Assembly (NCBI GenBank): GCA_023334545.1
Contig: JAADVB010000300.1
Location: 1 to 20,436, forward strand
Direction: 5' to 3'
DNA length: 20,436 nt
Source of the DNA: Salisapilia sapeloensis
Taxonomy: Eukaryota > Oomycota > Peronosporomycetes > Peronosporales > Salisapiliaceae
A program made the position numbers and the translations under genes. Positions 1 through 8,200 of the stretch are shown in pieces (position 1 is the first letter of the stretch; every line of letters begins with the position of its first letter). The notes beneath the pieces are model-generated. The model saw only the letters and a list, made by a program, of their open reading frames with translations. It made no database searches and had not been told where the DNA came from.

Positions 1-65
1 AGCTCAGATGGTAGAGCGTTCGCTTAGCATGCGAAAGGTACTGGGATCGATACCCAGCTTCTCCA
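1..65 (+). tRNA. tRNA-Ala (AGC), 5' end cut by window edge
   Basis: This is a cytosolic alanine tRNA gene missing roughly its first eight bases (the 5' acceptor strand). The anticodon stem pairs TTCGC (19-23) with GCGAA (31-35) around loop TTAGCAT, with anticodon AGC at 26-28. The T arm CTGGG/CCCAG (41-45/53-57) encloses ATCGATA, an A-starting T loop also seen in animal tRNA-Ala. The 3' acceptor strand is 58-64 and the discriminator A is 65. No CCA is encoded, as expected in a eukaryote. There is no T-run after it before tRNA-His begins one base later, so the two are probably transcribed together. Confidence 0.95.
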
Positions 66-66
66 G

Positions 67-138
67 GCGTGTGTAGTATAGTGGTTAGTACCCTTCGTTG
101 TGGTCGAAGTATCCTCGGTTCGAATCCGGGCACGCGCA
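67..138 (+). tRNA. tRNA-His (GTG)
   Basis: This is a complete 72-base histidine tRNA gene. The acceptor stem pairs 67-73 (GCGTGTG) with 131-137 (CACGCGC), including one G-T wobble. The D stem is GTAT/GTAC. The anticodon stem CTTCG/CGAAG (93-97/105-109) carries anticodon GTG at 100-102. The T stem is CTCGG/CCGGG. The discriminator is A138, as in eukaryotic tRNA-His. The internal B box GGTTCGAATCC is at 117-127. It starts one base after tRNA-Ala ends, and the intervening base is a G, exactly where the mature molecule needs G-1. Confidence 0.97.
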
Positions 139-141
139 TTC

Positions 142-147
142 TTTTTT
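142..147 (+). terminator. RNA polymerase III terminator (T6)
   Basis: A run of six T begins four bases after the tRNA-His discriminator. It is the first T-run of four or more on this strand after either tRNA, so it would end an Ala-His transcript. Confidence 0.85.
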
Positions 148-2154
148 GTAGGGTGAAACAATTTCTTTGCCAAGAATAGCTGAAGAACATGCTCTTTGCG
201 AGATGAATGAAGCTGTCAAGCGAATTTTTAGTCTTGATGTGTAGGATAAGAAAATTTGAATACAGATTGGAGGCGTGTGGACGGCTTCAGCTATCCACAA
301 CTCCACAACCTCGCTTCCTCGCATACTCGTAATGCTTCCTTATAGCTTTAGAAGGCCTAGTTTCATCACGTCTAACCAGGTATCCGCTGTCACTGAAGTG
401 GCCATTAAATGACCTCATGGTATATGACAGCGCGAAAGTAGAAATGCTAAGCGAGGTTTTCATTCAAAGAGGACATCAATGTTGAATAATAATCCTATTT
501 TGCTCTTTCATCATCGACAAATGCAATAAGGCCAATGTTGAGAAGCAAACAGCATGAGAATACCCTCGTTGTCTACACGAACTCAGCGGATCAATTGTTA
601 AATATTGCTGTCATAGAATTGTAAACCGCATGGAGGACGACGAAAGGCTTACTGCCAAAGAATAAAAACCAAATTTCCGTACACTTACAATGCTCCTACT
701 ATCGTCGCTTTGATGATCTACCCTTTGCTTCCATACACCTTTCTCCAATATAATCTGAGCTGACTGAAAACAATTTATTTAAATCTGGTCGGTACGTGAC
801 GAATCCATTATCAATGGATCGACTTCCCGATTGTCGTTTGATAGAGGTAGAATTTCAGTTAGAGCGAGGGGCATCGACATCCTCCTAGCGCTTCAAGTTC
901 AATCTTCGGGAAGATGTACAGAAAGGTGAAAGTGAATAGCCATGCAGCATCGTTTTTATGGGTTGATACCGTCGCCCACTCGACACTTGACACGTACCGA
1001 ATGATATATTAATCTCCCGACGATAGAGATGAGCCAATGTGTATGTAGCATATGTTCAAGGGATTGTATGCGAGACTTTCGCTAGCGAGTGACACAGCAC
1101 GCGCATCGAGCACACGAATCGTCCATGCTTGAGTTCAAGTATGCTCCATACGTGTCACTTTACCCAATTATTCACTACAAGAGAGAATTACTTTCAAGGG
1201 TATGGATGCCGCGATGTACACGAATTTTATTGAGCATTATCAGGCACGTTCATGACGTGGAGTAAACACAGGTTAGTAGCCATGGCCGAGGTGCGGACTG
1301 TACATCTTTTGATTGCAGTCAGAGGAATACCTGTAGTTTCTACCGAAAGATGGGTGCGATGGCCAGGATACTCGTGCAAACGTCAAAGATACCTATAACC
1401 AGATCGTACTTGCGTAAAGGGCAGATGGAAGGCACGACGACGATACTTCAAACGACGCAAGGAGAGGACGCAAAAGGGACAATTGCATGCATACTTCCGA
1501 CGACCGCGTTTCTTTGCAGCATTGAATTGATCTCGCGTGCCACCTCATGTCGTTCGAACGCCAGTATGAAAGACCCTACTGGCATCAGGGGATTGCCTCA
1601 AGACGTAAAGAGCAGTCCAACATCAACTGGATTTGCCCTGCAGACTTGGTGGTTACAAATTGTCCACGCCCCTTCTCTCACTTAGTACTGACCACCTCCA
1701 CATGCCCGCTAGTTGAACAATCATGGCAAGTATCTCTGCCGACAAATTTTCACGATAAATTTAGCCAAGACCACCGATAGGTAGTATCTCATTCCAAAAA
1801 CGAACGGACTGCCATAGGTGCTTCAAGATTGTCTCCTGAGAAGCTATCGATGGAGGTGGTTGTACCCATTTCCGTGCTATTTCTGGACGAAGTGTCTGCG
1901 ATATCTGGAGTAGCCAATCAAGATGCGCTGACCCCCGACTTTGTGACTAGGGTTCACACCAGGACGAAGACCGTGCGCACTCGATGCTCACGACGAAGGG
2001 CAAGGAAAGCGAGGGAGAAAAGTGCATGCAGTTTCGCAGGAGCGATCCTGCACAAGCAAAGAACGCTTCGTAGGAATCTCTACCGTCCACTAAATACAAA
2101 ACGCTTCGCATCCATGTCACTAGTAGAGAACCCTTTCCAATATTTTATTCACGC
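148..2154. other. Long stretch with no recognisable gene
   Basis: About 2 kb without a convincing coding region, RNA gene or repeat. The only longer open frames are 1350-1685 and 1829-2161 on the plus strand. They show no family motif, no conserved-looking composition and no splice partner that extends them. I saw no terminal repeats, transposase motif or simple-sequence array. It could be spacer DNA after a tRNA cluster or a decayed locus. Confidence 0.6.
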
Positions 2155-2161
2155 TATATAG
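2155..2161 (+). promoter_or_regulatory. TATA-like box (TATATAG)
   Basis: TATATAG sits about 85 bases upstream of the ATG at 2246 and about 410 upstream of the ATG at 2570. It could be a core promoter for either. Chance occurrence is possible in this AT-leaning stretch. Confidence 0.3.
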
Positions 2162-2245
2162 AAATTTTCGTCAAGTCGGTGTCTGGTCACGAGGTGTATC
2201 CTCCTCCAGCTCTCCCATCCTTCCCAGGATCGCCATTCTTGCGTC

Positions 2246-2335
2246 ATGGCAAGGCACAAGCTACGCTCGCCAGTCAAACGCGAAATCCCGGTCTACGTCA
2301 ACAAGGGTGTTGGTCGATATCCAGTTTCTCCATAG
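2246..2335 (+). CDS. Possible small basic ORF or first exon (29 codons)
   Basis: A 29-codon frame opens at an ATG followed by G. It begins MARHKLRSPVKRE and ends KGVGRYPVSP before a TAG. The peptide is highly basic, with an Arg/Lys-rich start and a Tyr/Pro-rich end, reminiscent of very small organelle or ribosome-associated proteins, but I recognise no family. Just downstream, in another frame, lies a hydrophobic stretch (APFLLFIVSLFLAKSIV, about 2355-2405) followed by Arg/Lys. It would make a membrane segment if an intron joined the two, but I found no good GT donor in the first piece. It may be a complete micropeptide, a first exon or chance. Confidence 0.25.
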   Translation: MARHKLRSPVKREIPVYVNKGVGRYPVSP

Positions 2336-2569
2336 ATCTTCGACAAAGTATAGCTGCTCCTTTTCTACTTTTCATAGTCTCTCTTTTCTTAGCGAAATCC
2401 ATCGTTACATACATGCGACGAGGCAAGTCTAGAATACCGTCAGCTGGAGAGACAGGGGCACCTGTAAAGGCTTCAAAGCCATGGGCCGAAGCCATCTCAT
2501 TATTGTTTTTGCTTCGCAAGACCCAAAGCGACAGGAAAAAAGCGCAACACAGAGAAAAACTGCTTGAAT

Positions 2570-3082
2570 ATGCAGAGCCCCATGACCGATACGAGCAACA
2601 ACCCGAGCTCGCCTGTACCGGAGGAACTTCGATGCTGCTACTCCTCCAAGCGTTGCGATAACCCGCGCACCAACAAAAAGAGCGGTGGCTTGCACAAGTT
2701 CTGCGCCTACCACCGTGACAAGGCCAATCGTAACCAGATGCGTCTGGATCACCGACGTCGGTTGCAGAAGAAGCAGGCACAGGCGTTAGAGCAGCGCGCC
2801 AAGCAAGCTGCATTTGCTCAGTACAACGCGCCACTTGCGCCTATCAGCACCCCCGACTTTAAAATCTACGACGCACCAGAGGCATCATCACCCACATACT
2901 GTGAGTTCCCAGTGGACGAACCGATGCAGTTTGACGAACAGGAGCTCCAGATCCTGGACGAATTACTGTTCCATGGCGAAGAAGATGTCAAGATGGAGGA
3001 ACCACAGGCTGAGTGTGATTGCCACGAATGCGCAAGCTACGTTGGTCGACGGCGAACCCCAGCGGCCATTCGCAACTATTAA
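2570..3082 (+). CDS. Small Cys/His-motif basic protein, oomycete-type hypothetical
   Basis: Function unknown; the gene predicts 170 residues in one exon. An in-frame TTG two codons upstream is ignored in favour of ATG at 2570. Near the N terminus is a compact Cys/His motif: Cys-Cys, then Cys six residues after the second, then GGLHKFCAYH about 15 residues later, fitting one CCCH zinc site. It runs directly into a strongly basic helix-forming stretch (RDKANRNQMRLDHRRRLQKK). The C-terminal half is acidic with hydrophobic spacing (EQELQILDELLF), resembling a transcriptional activation segment, and ends in a CDCHEC cluster. I recall similar LHxxCxxHRxKANxNQ motifs in many oomycete hypothetical proteins, with no named domain. 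A nuclear DNA- or RNA-binding regulator is an inference from composition only. Confidence 0.75.
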   Translation: MQSPMTDTSNNPSSPVPEELRCCYSSKRCDNPRTNKKSGGLHKFCAYHRDKANRNQMRLDHRRRLQKKQAQALEQRAKQAAFAQYNAPLAPISTPDFKIYDAPEASSPTYCEFPVDEPMQFDEQELQILDELLFHGEEDVKMEEPQAECDCHECASYVGRRRTPAAIRNY

Positions 3083-3319
3083 TTTTGGCTGAAGAAACGG
3101 ATAAAAATAGGCTTCTTTATTCTCGAGAAAAATAGCAGTAGACTCGGAGAAGCATGTAGCAGGTAGAGATAGAACGTAGCGGGAGGTAAATTAACAAGCA
3201 GCAGGATGCATCTATTAAATTCTTTTTATTTGCCCTGGTTATGTAGACTTGTACACGAATCTGCAAGGCCAAGATCTTCGCGGCATCGCACTGTCTTTTG
3301 GAGTCGACCGAGGGAGAGC

Positions 3320-4823
3320 ATGCGCGTAGAGACACTCTTCTTCCCTGTTCTCGCTCGTGCTGTTACGGCGGACTCGTCTTTGACGAGGCCCGTAACGCTC
3401 GGGCTGTCCCCAGATCTGCAGGTGCAAGTGCAGCAAGCCTCTACCGTACGTGCGGCATCTTATTCCTTTCGTACATGTCGATACCGATCTTTTTGTATTG
3501 CCTAGTTTACGTGTGATGGGAATACTCGACAATTGCCTGTTCAAGCATTGAATGACAACTATTGCGACTGTGTGGACGGCACGGATGAGCCCGGGACGTC
3601 TGCTTGTTCCCATACGTCAGCTCTCTTCTACTGCCAGAATGAAGGTTACTTTCCCCACTCCATCCCTACATCCTACGTCCAGGATCAGATCTGTGGTAGG
3701 TGTGCCTCGTATCTTTCCTTTTGTGTCTGTTACACTCACGATCTTCTCTCGCATAGACTGTTGTGATGGGTCGGATGAAGCCGAGAGTCGGATCTCCTGT
3801 GTCAACACTTGCGAAGATCGGATGACAGCGTATCTGGAAGAGAAAGCAGAGATGCGTGAAAGGTATCAAGCAGGTAGTCGCGATCGGCAAGCCTTGGTCG
3901 AAGCCGCACAGACTCGATTGGATGAAATCCAGACGAAAGTGTCAGAATTGCAAGCACTGCTTCCTCCGTTGGAAGAAGAGAAGGATCGACTGCAACGAGA
4001 GAAGGAAATGGAAGAAGATAAAGAAACGCAGGAACGTATGCAAGTCACTGTCGATAGTAAAAAGGCAATTATGGAGGAGCTGGGTGTACTTGATCTAAGT
4101 ATTGACCAGCTCGGATGGATCCTTCTGGACGTGCTACAAAAAGCGGATTCGCTCACACCTGATAAAGTTGTCGAGTACATTAACCGCGAACGGAAACCTT
4201 TGGAGGTCGACAGCGAATTGGTTAAGAAAGAGAAAGCGTTCAAGGAAGCAGAGGAAACGGAAACGGAAACGGATGCGACGCGTCCATTGGATGAATTACT
4301 GACGAAACTCAAAGGATTAGACACGTACTCGCGCCCGGAAGTCAAGGAAGCAAAGGACAAGTATGATCAAGTGCATCGGGATTGGCGGGAAAAGACAAAG
4401 GAATTGGAAACGTATCAGAAGAAGTTGGAGCGCGACTATGGTCCGGAGCATCAGTTCCTGGCGCTTGATGACGCATGCTTTGAAAATAACGACGGTGCGT
4501 ACAAGTACAAGGTGTGTATGTTCGGCGATGCGAAACAGGATTCGACCTTGCTCGGTCGTATGCAGCATGTGGAAGATGGAAAGGTTTTGGTATTTGAAGA
4601 TGGCGCCAAGTGTTGGCATGGACCGAAGCGACAGATGAAAGTGACATTGGCTTGTGGACCATTGCCGTCGAAGCTGTCGACAGTCGAGGAACCAGAAACG
4701 TGTGTGTATCAAGGAACGTTGTATACGCCATTGGCGTGTGATGACGTGTATAAGAAAGAGTTGGAAAAGGGAGAAGAGATCGAAGTGCATCCGATTGAAT
4801 TTCAGATTGAACCGCTTGGATGA
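3320..4823 (+). CDS. Glucosidase II beta subunit (PRKCSH/GTB1-like)
   Basis: Regulatory subunit of ER glucosidase II, which trims glucose from N-glycans for calnexin-type quality control. Exons 3320-3445, 3506-3695 and 3757-4823 encode 460 residues; introns are 60 bases (GTACGT...CCTAG) and 61 bases (GTAGGT...CATAG). Exon 1 gives a short, weak signal peptide (LFFPVLARAVTA) and LGLSPDLQ, matching the family's N-terminal spacing. Two LDLa-type modules follow: CDG...NDNYCDCVDGTDEPGTSAC (about 45-76), then YCQNEGY...ICDCCDGSDEAE, spliced across intron 2. Next is a long Glu/Lys-rich coiled coil (about 120-320). The MRH lectin domain (about 344-440) has CMFGDAKQ, CWHGPKR, LACG and CVYQGTLYTPLAC. 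It ends IEFQIEPLG with no HDEL-like signal. An in-frame ATG at 3206 (MHLLNSFYLPWLC) is an alternative start. Confidence 0.92.
4253..4270 (+). repeat. GGAAAC hexanucleotide x3 in glucosidase II beta
   Basis: Three tandem GGAAAC units encode a Glu-Thr run in the acidic coiled-coil region. The unit length keeps frame, so copy-number change would only alter linker length. Confidence 0.8.
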
Positions 4824-4850
4824 ATATAAAACCGAGTCTTGGCTTTAGTA

Positions 4851-5988
4851 CTAAATGTAGTCTTTTGTATTTGCAAATTCGATATAGAGGTCCGGTAGAT
4901 CGACCTTATCGTCGTCTGATATGGTAGATTCACGCCTACTTTCATCGAATTTGATCGTGTAAGTAGATGGTGGACGTGGTAACTTGGTCATGGTATCCCA
5001 AGGCGGAAGAGGTTGATCTTGTATACGAGCTTGAAGGCATTGGATGACATGATCGATCCTACTACGCTTCTCCATATCCGTCGTCAACATCCGACGGATG
5101 ATTTCATGGAGCTCACTCGAGTATGGAGAATTTGACGGGATTGAATATTTATCCGTTCGAAGACCAGTAGAGCTAAAGGGTGGTTTAAAGTAGGCCATTG
5201 TGTATAGCAAGCAACCCATCGCCCAAACATCGACTGCCTCTGTCAAGCATCCTGTACTAAACATGGCTGTGCCTTCAATGTCAGCAAGCTCAGGCGCTCG
5301 GTACATGGCTGTAGTTCGTTTCGCACTGTCTTCACTTTGCTCTACACGATCATCTTTCGTCAACAGGAAGATGGGACCTTCAACGGCTGAACCAAAGTCG
5401 CATAACTTGTATCGACCTTCAAAATCGCGGACAAAGTGCTCGGGCTTCAAATCTCGATGTGCTATAGGCGGCTGGTGTCTGTGAAGTGCATGCACTGGTC
5501 TACTCCATGAAGTTGAATATAAGAACAGCTTACTCAAGTATGAAGTGATTGGTAACCTACATGCATAGTGTCAGGAAGAGAGATAGCAATTCGTTTTCAG
5601 GCAAGTAGAGCCCATTTCGGCTTGCTAAGTAGTCGTGCAAACTGCCTCCTGGACAGTGCTCCATCAGCATGCACACTTCTAAATGATTTCTGTGGCCAAG
5701 AGGATTCGTCGCCGAGTCGAGGAAGGATACGATTTGAGGATATTTATGCTCGTTGTTTCGTTGATGCTGAAGCGACTTGTGCAAGCGAACTTCCTCCTTT
5801 GCCCATTCTAAAGCTTTCGGAGAAGTTGGAATAGTGACTTTCAATATCATAAGCCGTCCTCGTGGATTGGCCTGAGCTAAGAAGAGGAAAGAGCTACCGC
5901 CCATAGATAGAAACTTGGTCACTTTTACTGCATACAACCCAATGCGAACTTGCTTGCCGAGGTACTTCTTGACAATACTGTGCGTCAT
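4851..5988 (-). CDS. NAK/GAK-like Ser/Thr protein kinase
   Basis: The catalytic domain resembles the Numb-associated kinase family (AAK1, GAK, Ark1/Prk1), which phosphorylates endocytic adaptors. Exon 1 (5988-5561) and exon 2 (5499-4851) are separated by a 61-base intron (5500-5560, GTAGGT...GTAG), joining as LTLC-IPVHALH. The product has 358 residues. It shows a degenerate glycine loop (LSMGGSSFLFLA, 27-38), lysine K50 (MILK), an alpha-C Glu in WAKEEVRLH, HRDLKPEH (157-164), CDFGSA (176-181), YRAPEL, and the family-like VDVWAMGCLLYTM. The residue after KPE is His (codon CAC) instead of the metal-binding Asn. The C-terminal tail is short, so the long adaptor-binding tail of AAK1/GAK is absent. 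The ATG at 5988 is the only one in the open N-terminal frame before the kinase core. Confidence 0.9.
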
Positions 5989-6180
5989 TCCAATGAATGA
6001 GTGTGTTATTGACGAATAATGGTCGAATATTAACAACAGGCAACGAGTTGGGCATAAGACGCGAGTACTGTTCAAGTCATAAGTCGCTTGTCTATTCTGG
6101 TGTTTGAGCTTGCATTTTAATTAAGCGTTTCATGCAGCCACCGATCCGTTGAGCTTTCGCATGCTAATAAGGTCGTTGAC
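5989..6180. promoter_or_regulatory. Shared divergent promoter, 192 bases
   Basis: This interval separates the start codons of the minus-strand kinase and the plus-strand gene at 6181, so both promoters must lie here. On the minus strand it holds CACTCATTCATTG (5991-6003), similar to the oomycete initiator GCTCATTYYNCA, though very close to the kinase ATG. I see no TATA box. Confidence 0.5.
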
Positions 6181-7254
6181 ATGGTGATTCATGATCAAGT
6201 GGATTGGCGAACATTTTCTGATGCTTTCATGCTCGATGCGAGTCTTGTTGAGAGTGTTTTCCGCCGCGTCGCGAAGAAGGGTCTGGACAACCAAGGTCAT
6301 GACCACACAATTAATTGGAGAGACTATAACGAGCTAAAGAATCATCAGTTCACGAAAGCTGAAATCCTGCACGAACTAGAGACATCAGGTTTCTACCTTC
6401 AGAAACGACCATTCCTACGTCGACTCCATACGCAACTGTCATGCGTGTTTGAGGAAAAAGAATTGGAGAGTGTACTTAGCTATGTACGCCATCGTGTTCG
6501 AATACCCAAGCTCTCTTTATCTTCAACTTTAGCTATTCTCAAGAGTTTATACGCAAGCGCGGAAGACTTGGCGGATTTTGAGTGTCAAGTGCAAGCAGCC
6601 AAGAAGAAAGCGGAAGCGGTATCAATTTGGTGTGTGCGAGATAAGAGAAATATTTGTAAAAGCCCAGCTCAACTCTACGGCGTTCATATCATTCCACATA
6701 GGGAAAACCTGCAAGTAGAAATAAAAGATGAAAAAGAGATAGTGCAAAAGATGGCATTTACTACCGTCAATAGTGCCGTTAATGTCGTCATAGAGCGATT
6801 GTCGGTGCCTTATCGTCGAAGTAGTAGCAAAATATCCATAAAGGCTCCTCATCGCAACCGTATCCAATCGATCAAGCGACAAAAGACAGAATTAGCATTG
6901 ATTAAGCGAGAACAAAGTCGTTTGGAAGACAAGCGAAAGCAGCTTTTAATTTCCTTATTCACGCCTACAGCAACCTCTACAAGCTGTGTTGTCATGAAGA
7001 CAGATGATATGGAAATGATGAACAAGAAGTTTACAAAGGAAGAAATAGTCATCGCTCAGGCGGAAGCAAATGGAAACCTCAGAATGGCAAAATATTTATT
7101 AGAAAACAAAGATATCCGCGCAGGAATCCGCCGGACAATCAGCCATGTAAAGAATCTTCATGGTAATAGCGAAGACGTTAGTCAGTTGATCATTGTTTGG
7201 AGGCAGACTTATCGGTCTCAAATCGTACGACTGATAAAAGAAATAAAACATTAA
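6181..7254 (+). CDS. Unrecognised 357-residue protein
   Basis: I do not recognise this protein. It is a single uninterrupted frame from ATG to TAA. It is basic and mostly helical in appearance, with no signal peptide, membrane segment or Cys cluster. The N terminus (VDWRTFSDAFML...INWRDYNEL) contains repeated W-R/aromatic-acid spacing. A Lys/Arg-rich segment about residues 220-260 (IKRQKTELALIKREQSRLED) could be a short coiled coil. The C terminus has an A-x-A-x-G-N-x-R-x-A-K-Y-L-L helix pair (about 295-310) that looks like an ankyrin-type or protein-binding helix hairpin. A possible 46-base GT...AG segment near 6656 would break the frame and is not supported. Its stop codon lies 3 bases from that of the next gene, on the other strand. 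Confidence 0.7.
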   Translation: MVIHDQVDWRTFSDAFMLDASLVESVFRRVAKKGLDNQGHDHTINWRDYNELKNHQFTKAEILHELETSGFYLQKRPFLRRLHTQLSCVFEEKELESVLSYVRHRVRIPKLSLSSTLAILKSLYASAEDLADFECQVQAAKKKAEAVSIWCVRDKRNICKSPAQLYGVHIIPHRENLQVEIKDEKEIVQKMAFTTVNSAVNVVIERLSVPYRRSSSKISIKAPHRNRIQSIKRQKTELALIKREQSRLEDKRKQLLISLFTPTATSTSCVVMKTDDMEMMNKKFTKEEIVIAQAEANGNLRMAKYLLENKDIRAGIRRTISHVKNLHGNSEDVSQLIIVWRQTYRSQIVRLIKEIKH

Positions 7255-7257
7255 CGT

Positions 7258-7998
7258 TTATTCCTGAGTTGTTTGATGGAAAGTATCGGAGTTCACAAAT
7301 GAAGTCTTCTTTTTCAGTGGCGGATATTCTTGTGCCTCGTCTGCTTCCAAGGATGATACGGATGATCCCTTCTTATTCTCACCATCGTTCTCGTCATTTG
7401 ATTCTTCTTTCTCTTCACTGTCTTGACGTAAGGAAAAGGTTCGACTAGGACCCTCTGCTTCGCTTTCGGAGAACTGAGATGTAAGCCGCTCCAGGTAGCT
7501 TTTCGCAGACGTGTATGAGTCTACTAGGGACAAACTACTGCTTTGAGAATAGTTGCTATCACGCTTGCTATATTTCGTTTCATCCATGGATGAACTCCGT
7601 CTTTGAGAGTAGCTCGCTTCTCGTGGCAAATTTTGAATACTTGCACGCCGTGCTGGCATTCCGTCTGTTGACTGTTCCATCCATCCATTATGACTTTCAC
7701 GATCTTCAAGCAATTTATTGTCTTGAAAGCTCAGGTCATCCATTTCACTGGTCTCCTTCAGCGAGTATGGAGATGGTTCGTCGTGAAAGTAATCATCCAT
7801 ATCCAAGGACGACATTTTCCTCGGGGGCTCAGGTGATGCCTTGCTTGACGGCAGTGAGCTCCATGATGAAGCAATTCCTCGACTGACAGGGTCTGGTATA
7901 TCTTCGTCCACCTCGTTGGATAAGAGTCCTTCCTGTAGTGACGGGTTATTGACATCCGATTTCTCTTTGTTGAAACAACAAGAGCAGACGGAGCCCAT
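7258..7998 (-). CDS. Putative N-myristoylated, palmitoylated Ser-rich protein
   Basis: A 246-residue protein of unknown function, apparently without a folded domain. An upstream in-frame TTG at 8022 is rejected because ATG at 7998 gives MGSVCSCCFNKE. That start has Gly2, a small residue at position 6, and Cys5, Cys7 and Cys8, the classic layout for N-myristoylation plus palmitoylation and hence inner-leaflet membrane anchoring. The rest is acidic and Ser-rich, with RRAS, QRRSSS and KRDS sites fitting basophilic (PKA-type) kinases, and a Glu/Asp run (EEKEESNDENDGENKK) near the C terminus. Such layouts are typical of membrane-tethered signalling scaffolds; that role is inferred. It converges on the gene at 6181 with a 3-base gap between stop codons. 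Confidence 0.75.
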   Translation of the reverse strand: MGSVCSCCFNKEKSDVNNPSLQEGLLSNEVDEDIPDPVSRGIASSWSSLPSSKASPEPPRKMSSLDMDDYFHDEPSPYSLKETSEMDDLSFQDNKLLEDRESHNGWMEQSTDGMPARRASIQNLPREASYSQRRSSSMDETKYSKRDSNYSQSSSLSLVDSYTSAKSYLERLTSQFSESEAEGPSRTFSLRQDSEEKEESNDENDGENKKGSSVSSLEADEAQEYPPLKKKTSFVNSDTFHQTTQE

Positions 7999-8200
7999 GG
8001 TAACTTTGATCAGATAGTTCAAAAACGTTTAATTCGCAGTGAAGTGACCGACGCACACTTGTATCAAACTGACAAGAAATGCGTCGGATCATGGCGGCGC
8101 TTCGCGAAGACAAAACTTGATGTTTCAGCTTGGAAACTGTTTTTTATTCATATGCATTTGATAACTGCTTGCATCATTATACCTGCTGATCAATCTATAG

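Noticed and set aside
85-324. Minus-strand open frame of 79 codons
   Set aside because: It overlaps the tRNA-His gene and its terminator, has no family features and no plausible promoter.
1350-2161. Plus-strand open frames of about 110 codons (1350-1685, 1829-2161)
   Set aside because: The first has an ATG but no recognisable motif; the second opens with TTG. Neither has splice partners or coding-like composition.
2298-2834. Minus-strand open frame of 178 codons
   Set aside because: It runs antisense to the Cys/His-motif gene, and its Cys/Arg-rich content mirrors that gene's codons.
3552-3756. Reading the first 68 codons of the long plus-strand frame as the N terminus of glucosidase II beta
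   Set aside because: In this part the true frame is a different one (NDNYCDCVDGTDEPG); the long frame becomes coding only after the intron at 3696-3756.
3866-4790. Several minus-strand frames across the glucosidase II beta exon 3
   Set aside because: Antisense shadows of the coiled-coil and MRH codons; Ser-rich or Leu-rich without domains.
6656-6701. GTAAAA...CATAG segment as a 46-base intron in the 6181 gene
   Set aside because: It is shorter than other introns here, and removing it shifts an otherwise open frame.
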